From contig JAIOHM010000080.1 in NCBI GenBank assembly GCA_019912965.1, positions 1 to 64,000 on the forward strand: a stretch of DNA of 64,000 bases. The letters run 5' to 3'. Numbering within the stretch: position 1 is the stretch's first letter; every line of letters begins with the position of its first letter. The translations under genes were made by a program, and so were the position numbers. The notes beneath the pieces were generated by a model that searched no databases, was not told where the DNA came from, and saw only the letters and a list, made by a program, of their open reading frames with translations. This DNA comes from Anaerolineae bacterium (GTDB taxonomy: Bacteria > Chloroflexota > Anaerolineae > Aggregatilineales > Phototrophicaceae). Positions 51,656 through 60,432 of this stretch are shown here, piece after piece.

Positions 51656-53031
51656 GGTCGCTTGTTTAAACTGGTATATGGACTAACATCAAACTCAATC
51701 TCAGCACAACTGCGTTTGTCCATCAAGCGACTGCGGAAACGAGCTTCCATTCGATCAACTTTTGTAGTGGTAGTAAACAGTGTAGGTCGGCGGGTAATGT
51801 AACGGTAATCTATTATCTGAAACAGCTTTTCTTTAGCCCATGTTGTTCCTTCAGTGCTAAAGTTATCCAATACCAAAAAGGGTGTATTACGAACCATTTG
51901 GAATCGCTCGTCAAAGGTTACAGGAGAGTCGGGGTTAAATGTAACACGTAGGTAGTCCAGCAAATCAGGCACAGTCACAAACATAACTTCTATACCCTGA
52001 TTATTAAGAGCATTAGCAATCGCCGCTGCTATATGCGTTTTTCCACAACCACTTGGCCCGCTAAATACTAACCATCCATTAGGTTGATCTACATACTTCT
52101 TTGCTATTTCATAAATATTTTTTAATTTATTACTCTCATCATTCGTGCGCTTCCCTTTGACATCAAAATTTTTAAAAGAGAGTTCAGAATATAAATCTAA
52201 GTCTGAAAGAGTATTCTGCTGTAGAGAATATTTCAAGCGATAATCAGGGGCAGCGATATGACAATGTTTGCTCAAGCTAACGTCGACAAGACGGCTTTGA
52301 ATACGCGGGTCAAGAGTCTCTAACTTTAAATTAGTAGTGACTACAGTTGGGAGGCGCTTGTTGTAACGATGATTAAACAGTTGGAACATCTTCTCTCGCG
52401 CCCATGCGCTAGCGTTTTCCGTACCCAGATCATCCAGAATAAGGAATGGTGCATTACGGATACGCTCAAAAGTCTCATCGTAGCTGGCTTCTGAGTTAGG
52501 TGCAAAGCTGCTCCGCATATGGTCAAGCAAATCAGGAACAGTGATGAACAGCACCATATCTCCCTGTTGCAAGCGGTAATTCCCTACAGCAGCAGCAAGG
52601 TGTGTTTTGCCACAGCCATATGAACCTTCCAGCAACAACCAACCTTCTGGGTTTTGAGCATACTCAGAGGCAAAATTAAAGGCTGACCGAAGAGATAAGT
52701 ATTCTAGATTCTTGAGTTTATTCTCATCAACGACGAAATTGTAGAATGTTTTATCCGCAAAATCACCCAGATTGCTCAGGCGGCGTAACCGTTCATGCCG
52801 TTCGGTATCCTGATCAACCGGGTTATTCGGGCAACGATACAATTTGCCGAAGCGTGGGTCATTGACCTCGACATCATAGCGAATAACCCCCATATTTTCA
52901 CAAAGCGGCTCTCGGCCACAAATGCTGCAAAGAGTAGGGGATTCGTCTGCCTCAAGGCTCGACGAAATCGACGGGTTTTCCCGCAATAAATCGTCCATTA
53001 GCTTCTGAAACCGGTCCCTGAACATTGTCAT
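51652..53031 (-). CDS. Tandem DnaC/DnaI-like AAA+ ATPase (two loader domains in one chain)
   Basis: A 459-residue protein with two DnaC/DnaI-type AAA+ modules. An N-terminal Cys motif (C35, C38, C44, C67) precedes them. Module 1 (~115-255): Walker A EGSYGCGKTH (135-144), Walker B FLILDD, sensor TTN, Arg in RIQSRLVD. Module 2 (~305-440): Walker A SGPSGCGKTH, Walker B FLVLDN (second acidic residue lost), sensor TTT, Arg in RFRSRLMD. Both halves share VTVPDLLD, so they arose by duplication. Such proteins load DnaB helicase; here dnaB and a DnaD-like gene lie directly upstream. It overlaps the DnaD gene by 80 bases and the GNAT by four. Confidence 0.92.
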   Translation of the reverse strand: MTMFRDRFQKLMDDLLRENPSISSSLEADESPTLCSICGREPLCENMGVIRYDVEVNDPRFGKLYRCPNNPVDQDTERHERLRRLSNLGDFADKTFYNFVVDENKLKNLEYLSLRSAFNFASEYAQNPEGWLLLEGSYGCGKTHLAAAVGNYRLQQGDMVLFITVPDLLDHMRSSFAPNSEASYDETFERIRNAPFLILDDLGTENASAWAREKMFQLFNHRYNKRLPTVVTTNLKLETLDPRIQSRLVDVSLSKHCHIAAPDYRLKYSLQQNTLSDLDLYSELSFKNFDVKGKRTNDESNKLKNIYEIAKKYVDQPNGWLVFSGPSGCGKTHIAAAIANALNNQGIEVMFVTVPDLLDYLRVTFNPDSPVTFDERFQMVRNTPFLVLDNFSTEGTTWAKEKLFQIIDYRYITRRPTLFTTTTKVDRMEARFRSRLMDKRSCAEIEFDVSPYTSLNKRP

Positions 53032-53665
53032 GACCTCGACCCTCTTTCTCCCATCGCCGCAGCACCGCCCGGATATAACTCCAGCGGCGTTTGTTCTGTT
53101 CTACCGCCGCACGGATAGCATCTTCGATCCATTCAACCGGGTAATCCTGCTCAGCATCTTTGAGTGCATCGCTAATCATCGGCGTTAAACCGCCAATGTT
53201 GACTTCATAGATACGATAAATATTCGGGCGTTCCGGTAAAATTTCAATGGGTTTCTCAATCTCATTGGGATACCATTGCCCGGCTCGTAACTGTAATATC
53301 GCCGCCCGACCCAACGCCGTATTGACGAAATACAACTTTTCATTCCCGGCATCCAGTGCAACTTCCTCACACAACAATGTACCCCGTTGCACCGCCCGGT
53401 TCAAAGCGGCTTCCAGCGTCACACCCGGCTCAGAATCCGGGTTAGCAGCACGCATCCCTTCGCATAAAGTCGCATCTGCTTTGAACTCCGCCAGCCGCAG
53501 GAAACGAAAGCGCCCTTCTTTCTGGTGGAGTGCCCAGAAACAGAACAGCGTCACCTTCAATTCTGCCAGATCATCAATCATCGGCAGCAAATCGCTGAAA
53601 AACAGCGTTGGGAATGCCGTTGGGCTAAGTTTACTCCCCTCAGGGAAACCATTGAACTTCTGCAT
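52952..53665 (-). CDS. DnaD-domain replication initiation/primosome protein
   Basis: A 237-residue protein. The N-terminal ~100 residues form a winged-helix-like region (LAELKVTLFCFWALHQKEGR). The C-terminal DnaD domain (~150-215) contains IYRIYEVNIGGLTPMISDAL, and the YIRAVLRRWEKEG signature (YxxxIxxxWxxxG). In Bacillus DnaD helps recruit the helicase and its loader to DNA. Its first base is the last base of dnaB, and its last 80 bases overlap the tandem loader, which is strong evidence for a co-translated primosome unit. Confidence 0.88.
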   Translation of the reverse strand: MQKFNGFPEGSKLSPTAFPTLFFSDLLPMIDDLAELKVTLFCFWALHQKEGRFRFLRLAEFKADATLCEGMRAANPDSEPGVTLEAALNRAVQRGTLLCEEVALDAGNEKLYFVNTALGRAAILQLRAGQWYPNEIEKPIEILPERPNIYRIYEVNIGGLTPMISDALKDAEQDYPVEWIEDAIRAAVEQNKRRWSYIRAVLRRWEKEGRGHDNVQGPVSEANGRFIAGKPVDFVEP

Positions 53666-56600
53666 CAGATATGGCTCAAATCTACACTGCGTTCAGCAGC
53701 GTTCATAAACTTGGTCAGCGTCTTCTCAAAGAATAACGAAATCGTCCCCGTTGGCCCGTTACGATGTTTAGCGATGATAATATCCGCCTGATTGGGGAAT
53801 TCCGTCGCTTCATTATAGATTTCATCGCGGTACAAAAACATCACCACATCTGCATCCTGCTCTATGCTATTATGGGCTACTACTCCATTAGCAATAAAAT
53901 TACTAAATTTCGGAACAGTCAAATCGTAAACATCAACTTCCCCATCAGGCTCAATCGAAACAATCGCATCCCAATACACATCACTTTCAGCTAAATATGA
54001 AATCGGCTCAGATTTCACCACCTGAGCAAGTTTTGCAGCTCGGTCTCGGCTGACATTCTGTTTATAGAGACCAGTTCCGCAGTAGGCGTTACCCAGTTCA
54101 GCCTGCATCACACGAGACGTAATGCCTTGTGCTTGCATCGCAGGTACAGCGTACAACCGCCAAACCTTGTTGGGAATAATATCACGATTGGTATTCGCTG
54201 GATGCGATTGAAGATATTCGACTGCTTCTTCTAAACTATGCTGTTTATACACCCCCACTGCCCCGACACAATCGACAAATCGCTGCAAATCCTCAGCACC
54301 TGTAACAATTACATGATGCTGATCGCGTCCTTTACCGATTTGAGAAAGCACTTTTAGTCGAGCATTAATCTGAAGGTGAAGCAATAATGCTTGAACATTT
54401 TGAGCAAGTTTCTCACTGCTGGATGCATAATAGATACTTGGGTATATCCCCTTAGTAGTCTTTTTCATCCTAATACTACCATCCGTCGCCCACAGATGTC
54501 GTAGAAACAAGGCAATAGCATCTTGGGACTGGGCAAAAACTTTATCAGGAATACGTTTTTCGTGTGACCGTAATCCGAATACCCCCAACTGATCCAGCCA
54601 CACCCGCACCGGACTCTGAACCCCATGAGTCAAATGTTGTGCTGACGACAAGAATACCTGATACCAACTCCGCCCCGGTTCTTTGTGAATGCGTGTCTTA
54701 ATGCGGCCGCCAAACACATCATTGGCTAACTGGGCAACTGTCTCCGCCAGATCAAGTTCTCTCGTCGTATATTGAATAGAATGTCTCGGCAGTGTGCATC
54801 CATCCCCAATTAGATGCCCAAGCAAAGCCAGTTCCGAATTTGTCATTGTCTGCGTTGATGGACTATCTAAACGGCGAGGCAATGCAATATGATCGTCTGT
54901 TGATAACTCATCTAATCGCTTCCACCCGTTGATCGTCAGGAATTTATGATTAGCAGTTGCTCGAATGCTTCGCCCCAACTGCGTCGTCAACCGATAAACA
55001 GGCTTCACGCCAGTGCAGAACGAATTCGTCACCTCGCCCGGTTCGAGCTTCCACGTTTCCGTGTTCAAACTCGTAACCCGGAAACCGACCTTCCCAACCA
55101 AGTCCCGAATCGGCACATACTGCCCGCTGTCCGGCAAATGAATCAACGTATCTCCAGCCAAGCACCCCGACTCGCGTAAATCACTCAGCAATGGCCGCTT
55201 ATCCTGCCGCTGTTCCACCGCACGCGAAAGCTGCGCTGCCGAAAGCACAGGCACATTCAACTCACGCGCCATTTCTTTCATACTGCGGCTGATAAAACTG
55301 ATTTCCTGCACGCGGTTATTTTCATATGCCCCGCCCGCATTCATCAACTGCATATAATCCACGACCACCATATCAACGCCATGTTCCCGCTGCATCCGCA
55401 AACATTTTGTTCGCATCTGGATCGGACTCATCGCCGGAGTATCATCAATGTAAATACTCAGCCGTGCCAGATTGCCTGCCGCTTTTACAAACCGTCCGTA
55501 CTCGGTCTGTGATAACTGCCCGATGCGTAAATTCTGGCTGTTGATAGCCGACTCCATCGAAACCAGACGCTGCACAATCTGGTCAACGCCCATTTCCATA
55601 CTGAAGATGGCGATTCGCTGTCCCAACCGCGCCATGTTCAGCGCCGCCGAAAGCATAAACGAGGTGTTATGGTTGACAATTCCATTCGCAACAAATGCGT
55701 GACCATCGGGAATCGTCAAATCATAGCAATGCTGTATGCCAGCATCTTCCACACTGACAACTTCATCCCAGCCAATTTCTGGAATATCAGTCGAAAACAG
55801 ATGGTTGCGTTGTACAGCGATAGTATCGCCGCGTCCCAAATTGGCAAGTGATTTCCAGACCTCTTTACTGGGACGCGCCCGTGTAAGCACCGGATGCACA
55901 TACGTTCCCGTAATGGAATAGCCTGCTCGCGTCTGAACTTTCAATGTGGGTTTTAAACCACTGTCGTAAAAATGTGATGTAGTTCGGAATCCGTTAGGTG
56001 TCTGAACCCCAAGCTGAAGCGGATAGAATATGCCGCCCTCATCATCAGGAATACCTGACACATCTGAAGGCTTTAAGGACTCAATTGGCACAATACCGCG
56101 CTCAGTAGGAATGAGTGTTCCGGCTGCCAAACACTTTCCCATACCGGGACGACCCGCAAAAATCAGCAAATCGGACTTTTGCATCCCGCCCAGCAGCTTG
56201 TCTAAATCTTTGAACCCGGTCGGCACACCCAACGCCTCGCCCCGGTTGTGCATCAAATGCTCAATGCGGTCAAAATAATCGTTGACCGCTTTGTGCATCG
56301 GAATAAGTTGGCGGTTAAGCTGCCGTTCGGTTACATCAAATAAACGCGCCTCTGCATCCGCGATCACCTGCTCCAGCGTCAGGTTTTCATCCAGCGCCAG
56401 TGCCTTGATCTCATCGGATGCGCTCATCAAGCGGCGTCGGGTCGCTGCCCGTTCCACCAGCCGTGCATAAACCTCGGCGTGGACAGCCGACGGCGTATTG
56501 TTGATAAGCTGCGTCAGGTAGGCCGGGCCGCCGATTTCCGACAGCCGTCCCATATTTTCCAGTTCTTCCCGGACAGTGACATATTCAATCGGCTCGCTGC

Positions 56601-56790
56601 GTTCATGCAGCCGTCCCATTGCCTCCCAGATGTAGCGATGACGCACGATAAAGAAATCGTCCGTTTTCAGGAAAGCCGCGACGCCGAAATACGCAATTGG
56701 ATACGCCAGAATTGCACCCAGCGCCGCCTCTTCGGCTTCTTGACTGAATGGAGCCTGTGTACTGCCCCACAAATTAAATTGATCGCTCAT
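53665..56790 (-). CDS. dnaB: Replicative DNA helicase DnaB with two inteins
   Basis: A 1041-residue precursor; the spliced helicase would have 453 residues, normal for DnaB. The N-terminal domain starts at EAEEAALGAILAYP. Walker A, GRPGMGK-TS, is split by intein 1 between Lys219 and Thr376. Walker B is VDMVVVDYMQL. Intein 2 lies after DLRESG and before SIEQDAD, both highly conserved positions. Both junctions have the cysteine and His-Asn pattern needed for splicing, and +1 residues Thr and Ser. The helicase cannot bind ATP until intein 1 leaves. DnaD and loader genes follow immediately with overlapping frames. Confidence 0.97.
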   Translation of the reverse strand: MSDQFNLWGSTQAPFSQEAEEAALGAILAYPIAYFGVAAFLKTDDFFIVRHRYIWEAMGRLHERSEPIEYVTVREELENMGRLSEIGGPAYLTQLINNTPSAVHAEVYARLVERAATRRRLMSASDEIKALALDENLTLEQVIADAEARLFDVTERQLNRQLIPMHKAVNDYFDRIEHLMHNRGEALGVPTGFKDLDKLLGGMQKSDLLIFAGRPGMGKCLAAGTLIPTERGIVPIESLKPSDVSGIPDDEGGIFYPLQLGVQTPNGFRTTSHFYDSGLKPTLKVQTRAGYSITGTYVHPVLTRARPSKEVWKSLANLGRGDTIAVQRNHLFSTDIPEIGWDEVVSVEDAGIQHCYDLTIPDGHAFVANGIVNHNTSFMLSAALNMARLGQRIAIFSMEMGVDQIVQRLVSMESAINSQNLRIGQLSQTEYGRFVKAAGNLARLSIYIDDTPAMSPIQMRTKCLRMQREHGVDMVVVDYMQLMNAGGAYENNRVQEISFISRSMKEMARELNVPVLSAAQLSRAVEQRQDKRPLLSDLRESGCLAGDTLIHLPDSGQYVPIRDLVGKVGFRVTSLNTETWKLEPGEVTNSFCTGVKPVYRLTTQLGRSIRATANHKFLTINGWKRLDELSTDDHIALPRRLDSPSTQTMTNSELALLGHLIGDGCTLPRHSIQYTTRELDLAETVAQLANDVFGGRIKTRIHKEPGRSWYQVFLSSAQHLTHGVQSPVRVWLDQLGVFGLRSHEKRIPDKVFAQSQDAIALFLRHLWATDGSIRMKKTTKGIYPSIYYASSSEKLAQNVQALLLHLQINARLKVLSQIGKGRDQHHVIVTGAEDLQRFVDCVGAVGVYKQHSLEEAVEYLQSHPANTNRDIIPNKVWRLYAVPAMQAQGITSRVMQAELGNAYCGTGLYKQNVSRDRAAKLAQVVKSEPISYLAESDVYWDAIVSIEPDGEVDVYDLTVPKFSNFIANGVVAHNSIEQDADVVMFLYRDEIYNEATEFPNQADIIIAKHRNGPTGTISLFFEKTLTKFMNAAERSVDLSHI
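53869..55164 (-). mobile_element. Large intein with LAGLIDADG homing endonuclease in dnaB (intein 2)
   Basis: Residues 543-974 (432 aa). Splicing blocks: Cys543 with CLAGDTLIHLPDSG, TANH block B, VYDLTVPKFSNFIANG block F, VVAHN end; Ser975 follows. The middle region has two LAGLIDADG-type motifs, LLGHLIGDG (657-664) and FLRHLWATDG (762-771), with the acidic residues in place, so the endonuclease may be active and drive homing into intein-free dnaB alleles. The DNA here is visibly richer in A and T than the extein. The site (ESG/SIE) is a known DnaB insertion position. Confidence 0.93.
55666..56133 (-). other. Mini-intein in the DnaB P-loop (intein 1)
   Basis: Residues 220-375 of the precursor (156 aa). 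It starts with Cys220 (CLAAGTLIPTERG, block A), has the TYVH block B (H299), block F YDLTIPDGHAFVANG and ends IVNHN (block G), followed by Thr376. It is too short for a homing endonuclease and is a splicing-only mini-intein. It carries just one more cysteine (C355) close to block F, which could pair with Cys220 and make splicing redox sensitive; that is inference. It sits in the most conserved bases of dnaB. Confidence 0.93.
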
Positions 56791-56902
56791 TGCACCTGGT
56801 ATTAGAGATGAAAAGCGGTGCGTGAATTAGCCCATCGCACCGCCTGATTGTCGATTGATTGGTTGAACCATCTCGCCCGTCAATACAAGCGAGGCACAGA
56901 AA

Positions 56903-57430
56903 TTACTCTTCGCTGTCTTCTAAATCATCCAGATCGAGGGTATCCACAAAATCTGCGAAGGCACTCAACCGTTTTTCGTCAATTTTCTCGCCGCGCAGCG
57001 AATCGCCAGCCGCTTCCTTCTCAATATCCTCATCCGGTTCGCGGCCTGCCTTGTCCATCACCGAATCCGCTACAAAGATTGGAACAGAAACCCGCACCGC
57101 CAATGCAATCGCATCGCTGGGGCGCGAGTCAACCTCGATCTGTTCACCCGCCACTTCCACCACAATCCGTGCATAATACACATCTTGGCGCAGATCGCTG
57201 ATAAGAATGTGAACGACACGCCCACCCAACTCACTGATAACCGAGCGCAGCAAATCGTGTGTCAGGGGTCGTGCAGCGGGCATTTCCTGGAGCTTGACGG
57301 TAATCGCTTCCGCCTCGCACGGGCCAATCCAGATCGGCAGATAACGTTCGCGGCTCATATCTTTTAACACAACAACCCGATGTTGGGACATTAGGCTAAC
57401 GCGGATGCTATCTATAATGACCTCTATCAT
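56903..57430 (-). CDS. Bifunctional nuclease (BFN/DUF151) family protein
   Basis: A 175-residue protein. The BFN domain occupies residues ~1-135 ([49 protein letters not shown]). The acidic C-terminal tail ([20 protein letters not shown]) resembles that of other bacterial members. The family is known for RNase/DNase activity in plants, but the bacterial role is unclear. GAGGGG precedes the ATG, and a good promoter is seen 45 bases upstream. It lies 112 bases ahead of dnaB on the same strand. Confidence 0.88.
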   Translation of the reverse strand: MIEVIIDSIRVSLMSQHRVVVLKDMSRERYLPIWIGPCEAEAITVKLQEMPAARPLTHDLLRSVISELGGRVVHILISDLRQDVYYARIVVEVAGEQIEVDSRPSDAIALAVRVSVPIFVADSVMDKAGREPDEDIEKEAAGDSLRGEKIDEKRLSAFADFVDTLDLDDLEDSEE

Positions 57431-57472
57431 ACAAACCCCTCAAACCGGTTACATCGAATGTGTGTAATGCAA

Positions 57473-57500
57473 ATTATACACCTTAGCAAGCGCACAGCAA
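57473..57500 (-). promoter_or_regulatory. Candidate promoter of bfn (and perhaps dnaB)
   Basis: On the minus strand TTGCTG, a 16-base spacer, then a perfect TATAAT (57473-57478), about 40 bases before the bfn start. Confidence 0.55.
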
Positions 57501-57583
57501 CACAGAAACATACCCGGACTCAATTTCTCATACAGCCTGACGGGAGATGTTTTTTATCACCCTGGCGCGGTGTCGCATGTAAC

Positions 57584-57612
57584 TTGCTGTCATCGGCTTC
57601 CGCCCATACTAT
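57584..57612 (+). promoter_or_regulatory. Candidate promoter of the flavodoxin gene
   Basis: TTGCTG, a 17-base spacer, then TACTAT (57607-57612), 31 bases before the start codon. Moderate match. Confidence 0.4.
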
Positions 57613-57643
57613 GAAGACATAAAAGCGATGAGGAGCAAAGAGC

Positions 57644-58183
57644 ATGAAGGTTTTAATCGGTTACGCCAGCGCCCACGGTTCTACCGCCGAAGTCGCCCAC
57701 GCCATTGGTCGCGTACTGCTGGAAAATGATATTCAGGTCAAAGTTGCCGATGTACGCACAGTTGGCACCGTTGAGGAATTCGACGCCTTTATTTTAGGCT
57801 CGGCAGTTCACGCCGGAACATGGCTTCCAGAAATGTCCTCATTCTTGAAGGGCTACCACGATCAATTCTTGGGCAAACCAATCTACTTGTTCGTCACTTG
57901 CATCCGGGTCATGGAGCAGCATGGTTTCGATCATGTCATGGAATACTACATGATCCCCGAATTGCTGACGAAACTGAATATACAGGACAAGATCGCTTTC
58001 GCTGGAAAACTCAAACTGGAAGAGGTCGATTGGAATGAACGCTGGACGCTGGCTGCCCGTTACGATGGTGCAACCTGGCCGAGCACACTGACGGGTGACT
58101 TCCGTGATTGGGAGAAAATTCGCGGTTGGGCAGCCAAAATTGTGGAAAATCTGCAAATACCCACCCGATCAGATGCGCCTTAA
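57644..58183 (+). CDS. Flavodoxin-domain protein (HemG-like)
   Basis: A 179-residue flavodoxin-type protein. The FMN-phosphate loop is YASAHGSTAEVA, followed by the second flavin loop near LGSAVHAGTWLPEMSSFL. Length and the ASxxGSTxxVA pattern are like menaquinone-dependent protoporphyrinogen oxidase (HemG) and long-chain flavodoxins. The gene is not among heme genes, so a general flavin reductase or electron carrier is equally likely. GAGGAG precedes the ATG. Confidence 0.85.
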   Translation: MKVLIGYASAHGSTAEVAHAIGRVLLENDIQVKVADVRTVGTVEEFDAFILGSAVHAGTWLPEMSSFLKGYHDQFLGKPIYLFVTCIRVMEQHGFDHVMEYYMIPELLTKLNIQDKIAFAGKLKLEEVDWNERWTLAARYDGATWPSTLTGDFRDWEKIRGWAAKIVENLQIPTRSDAP

Positions 58184-58268
58184 GTCCTACCAGTTCTGGC
58201 TGCGTTCAACAACATTTTTCGCATATACTTGAGGTTATCTCCACGCTTCATCCAAGAGGGATAACCTA

Positions 58269-58928
58269 ATGCGAAAATACCTTGTCGTCATCAGCCTTAT
58301 GCTGGTTCTCGCCGCCTGCCAGCCTTCGCCCTCGGCAAAATACACCACCGGGCAGGAATTGTTGAACGAAGATTTCAGTAATGAAGAGGCTTGGGAAAAC
58401 TTTGGCATCGAAGCAGATGCCGAGTTCAAGGTTCAGGACGGTGTTTATCACGTCTCCAATCGTTCCGAAGGTTTCCTGTGGGGCTTGAATCAGGAAAACC
58501 ACACGGATGTAGTGATCGAAGTTCTCAGCAAGCAGCTTTCAACCTATGAGGACAACTTCTATGGTGTGATGTGCCGGGCCGATACCAGCAACAATGGGGA
58601 TGGTTACTACTTCCTCATCAGTGGAGACGGCTACGGCACAATCAGCTATGGGCATGGTGACGAAATTGATCCCCTCGTTGGCCCAACCCAGACCAATACC
58701 GTTAATAAGGGGCAGGGAAACAATGTCATCCGCGCTGTTTGCATTGGCGATTATCTGGCGCTGTATGTAAATGGCAACTTCGTGCTGGATACCCGCGACA
58801 GCACCTACACCAGCGGTTACGCCGGAATGGCTGCTGCAACCAATCCTTCGGAAAATGCTGCTGTCACCGCCAGCGTCGAAGTCACCTTTGACGATCTGAA
58901 AATCTGGGAAGCTACCATCGCCAACTAA
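58269..58928 (+). CDS. Lipoprotein with a concanavalin-like (LamG/DUF1080-like) domain
   Basis: A 219-residue lipoprotein. The signal ends in the lipobox LAAC (Cys18). The mature part is a beta jelly roll: DEDFSN..EAWENF start, GVYHVSNRSEGFLWGL, GYYFLISGDGYGTISY, and the IRAVCIGDYLALYVNGNFV strand typical of LamG-like lectin domains. It would be anchored outside the membrane and bind glycans. Lgt (23458) would modify it. It has its own terminator. Confidence 0.83.
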   Translation: MRKYLVVISLMLVLAACQPSPSAKYTTGQELLNEDFSNEEAWENFGIEADAEFKVQDGVYHVSNRSEGFLWGLNQENHTDVVIEVLSKQLSTYEDNFYGVMCRADTSNNGDGYYFLISGDGYGTISYGHGDEIDPLVGPTQTNTVNKGQGNNVIRAVCIGDYLALYVNGNFVLDTRDSTYTSGYAGMAAATNPSENAAVTASVEVTFDDLKIWEATIAN

Positions 58929-58941
58929 CAACCAAATGGCA

Positions 58942-58968
58942 AGGGCGTTCGATCTGGACGCCCTCTTT
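58942..58968 (+). terminator. Terminator of the lipoprotein gene
   Basis: AGGGCGT and ACGCCCT with a 9-base loop, followed by CTTTTA. It also lies 14 bases from the convergent LysM gene end. Confidence 0.75.
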
Positions 58969-58981
58969 TACGCCTTGAGCC

Positions 58982-59809
58982 TTACCCCGATGGCGGTGGG
59001 ATAATCAATTCCTGCCCAACCGAAAGCTGATTCGGATTAGCCAGATTATTAGCCGCCGTAATCGCGCTGATGGTCGTCCCAAATCGTTGAGCAATGGTGA
59101 ACAGTGTATCACCCGGCTGTACGGTGTAGGTTTCGCCACCTGCTGGCAGTACCCCGGAATCAACCGACGCATCAGGTGTAACCCCCTCAACTGGTGCGGA
59201 TGCGCTGTCCACCCCGCAGTTAGGGATTTGCAATACTTGACCGGGCTGGATGAGATCACCAGAAAGCTGGTTCGCTGTCCGCAGTTCAGAAACCGTCGTG
59301 TTGTTGCGAAGGGCAATCCGGTATAGGGTATCACCACCCTGTACCGTATAGGTGCATCCATCAGCACTGACAGCATCTTGGAAAGCCGTCGGCGTAATCA
59401 GGCCAGAAGGTGTAGTGCTCGGTAGTGCGTCGAATGCTGGCGTAGAAATCTCTGGAGTAACAGGCCCAAGTGGGCCACCCGGAGTAACGAATTGCGGTTG
59501 TGTTGGTACAGCATCCCCGCTAACCGTTTCCAGTGCATCCGGTTGAATGGGTTCGGGCGTGCTGCTTGGGGCGACGCGCGTCGGCGAAATAATCGTGATG
59601 GCTACCCCCAGCGTAGGCGAAACGGGAATGCTGTTCAAATCAGATGTCGGGCTGGTCTGATCAGGTTGGGTATCCTGCGGATTGCTGAGGCTCTCAGCAG
59701 GCGCAGTGGTATTAATCGGCTCAAAGGCTTCTCCGGCAGGTTGAAAACATCCGGTAAGCATAATCAATAACGGAACTAGCAATACAATCAGAATCAACTT
59801 TCTTAACAT
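58982..59809 (-). CDS. LysM-domain lipoprotein (two LysM)
   Basis: A 275-residue lipoprotein. The signal ends in the lipobox LTGC. A Pro/Thr/Ser linker of about 120 residues follows, then two LysM modules: TVQGGDTLYRIALRNNTTVS and TVQPGDTLFTIAQRFGTTIS, each ending with a Pro-Gly/Ile-Pro type close. LysM binds N-acetylglucosamine polymers, so the protein likely holds to the cell wall. The start at 59809 has GGGAGGA six bases upstream and removes a 16-residue extension that would mask the signal peptide. Confidence 0.9.
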   Translation of the reverse strand: MLRKLILIVLLVPLLIMLTGCFQPAGEAFEPINTTAPAESLSNPQDTQPDQTSPTSDLNSIPVSPTLGVAITIISPTRVAPSSTPEPIQPDALETVSGDAVPTQPQFVTPGGPLGPVTPEISTPAFDALPSTTPSGLITPTAFQDAVSADGCTYTVQGGDTLYRIALRNNTTVSELRTANQLSGDLIQPGQVLQIPNCGVDSASAPVEGVTPDASVDSGVLPAGGETYTVQPGDTLFTIAQRFGTTISAITAANNLANPNQLSVGQELIIPPPSG

Positions 59810-59946
59810 GAATCCTCCCTTAACAGTCCATTCAACAGCATACACCCAAGCCCCCATATAGGCAAAAAGTCTCGCATTCTTGTCTTGAAAATGCTATCCG
59901 CATGGGATACAACTAGCCATCATATAACTAGAGAGCAGGTGAAGGC

Positions 59947-60342
59947 GTGGCAGAAGATCGCAAAAAGCGTATCCTGGTCGTCGAAGATGACCAACCCGTT
60001 CAGGAAATGATTCGGGTATTGCTGGAACGAGTGGGGTACGAAACCATCCTTGCATCAGATGTTGCCACCGCTGTTCAGGTGCTTCGCGAAAAGTCGCTGC
60101 CGGATGTGCTCCTGCTGGATTTAATGCTGCCAGATATTGACGGCTTTGAACTCCTCCGGCAGATACGCGCCAAATCCGCTTTTGACCAGTTACCCATCAT
60201 CATCGTCTCCGCTCTGGCCGATCCCGATCATATTCGCAAGGGGTTGGAACTCGGTGCTGACCGTTATGTGACTAAACCCGGCATCGTCCATAACCTGATC
60301 AAAACCGTGCAGGATGTCCTCCGCAACGGGCGGCGCAAATGA
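59947..60342 (+). CDS. Single-domain response regulator
   Basis: A 131-residue receiver. The acidic pair is VVEDDQ, the phospho-acceptor aspartate is in LLLDLMLPDIDG, the Ser is in IIVSALAD and the lysine in YVTKPGI. Like the other two orphan receivers in this window it has no output domain. The start is GTG with AGCAGGTGAAGG before it. It is followed by a PadR regulator 90 bases later; any link is unproven. Confidence 0.9.
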   Translation: MAEDRKKRILVVEDDQPVQEMIRVLLERVGYETILASDVATAVQVLREKSLPDVLLLDLMLPDIDGFELLRQIRAKSAFDQLPIIIVSALADPDHIRKGLELGADRYVTKPGIVHNLIKTVQDVLRNGRRK

Positions 60343-60404
60343 GGTGTGGCTTTCATCAATAACTTGACTCCGCTCCCTGCTGTTCGGTAATCTGAATATA
60401 GATT

Positions 60405-60417
60405 TACTATTCTAGTA
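60405..60417. promoter_or_regulatory. Candidate PadR operator
   Basis: TACTA-TTC-TAGTA, a 5-3-5 inverted repeat 15 bases before the PadR start; a GAATATTC palindrome follows. PadR proteins commonly repress their own genes through such sites. TTGACT (60364) with TAATCT (60388) may be the promoter. Inference from position. Confidence 0.35.
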
Positions 60418-60432
60418 TTGGAATATTCTTTT

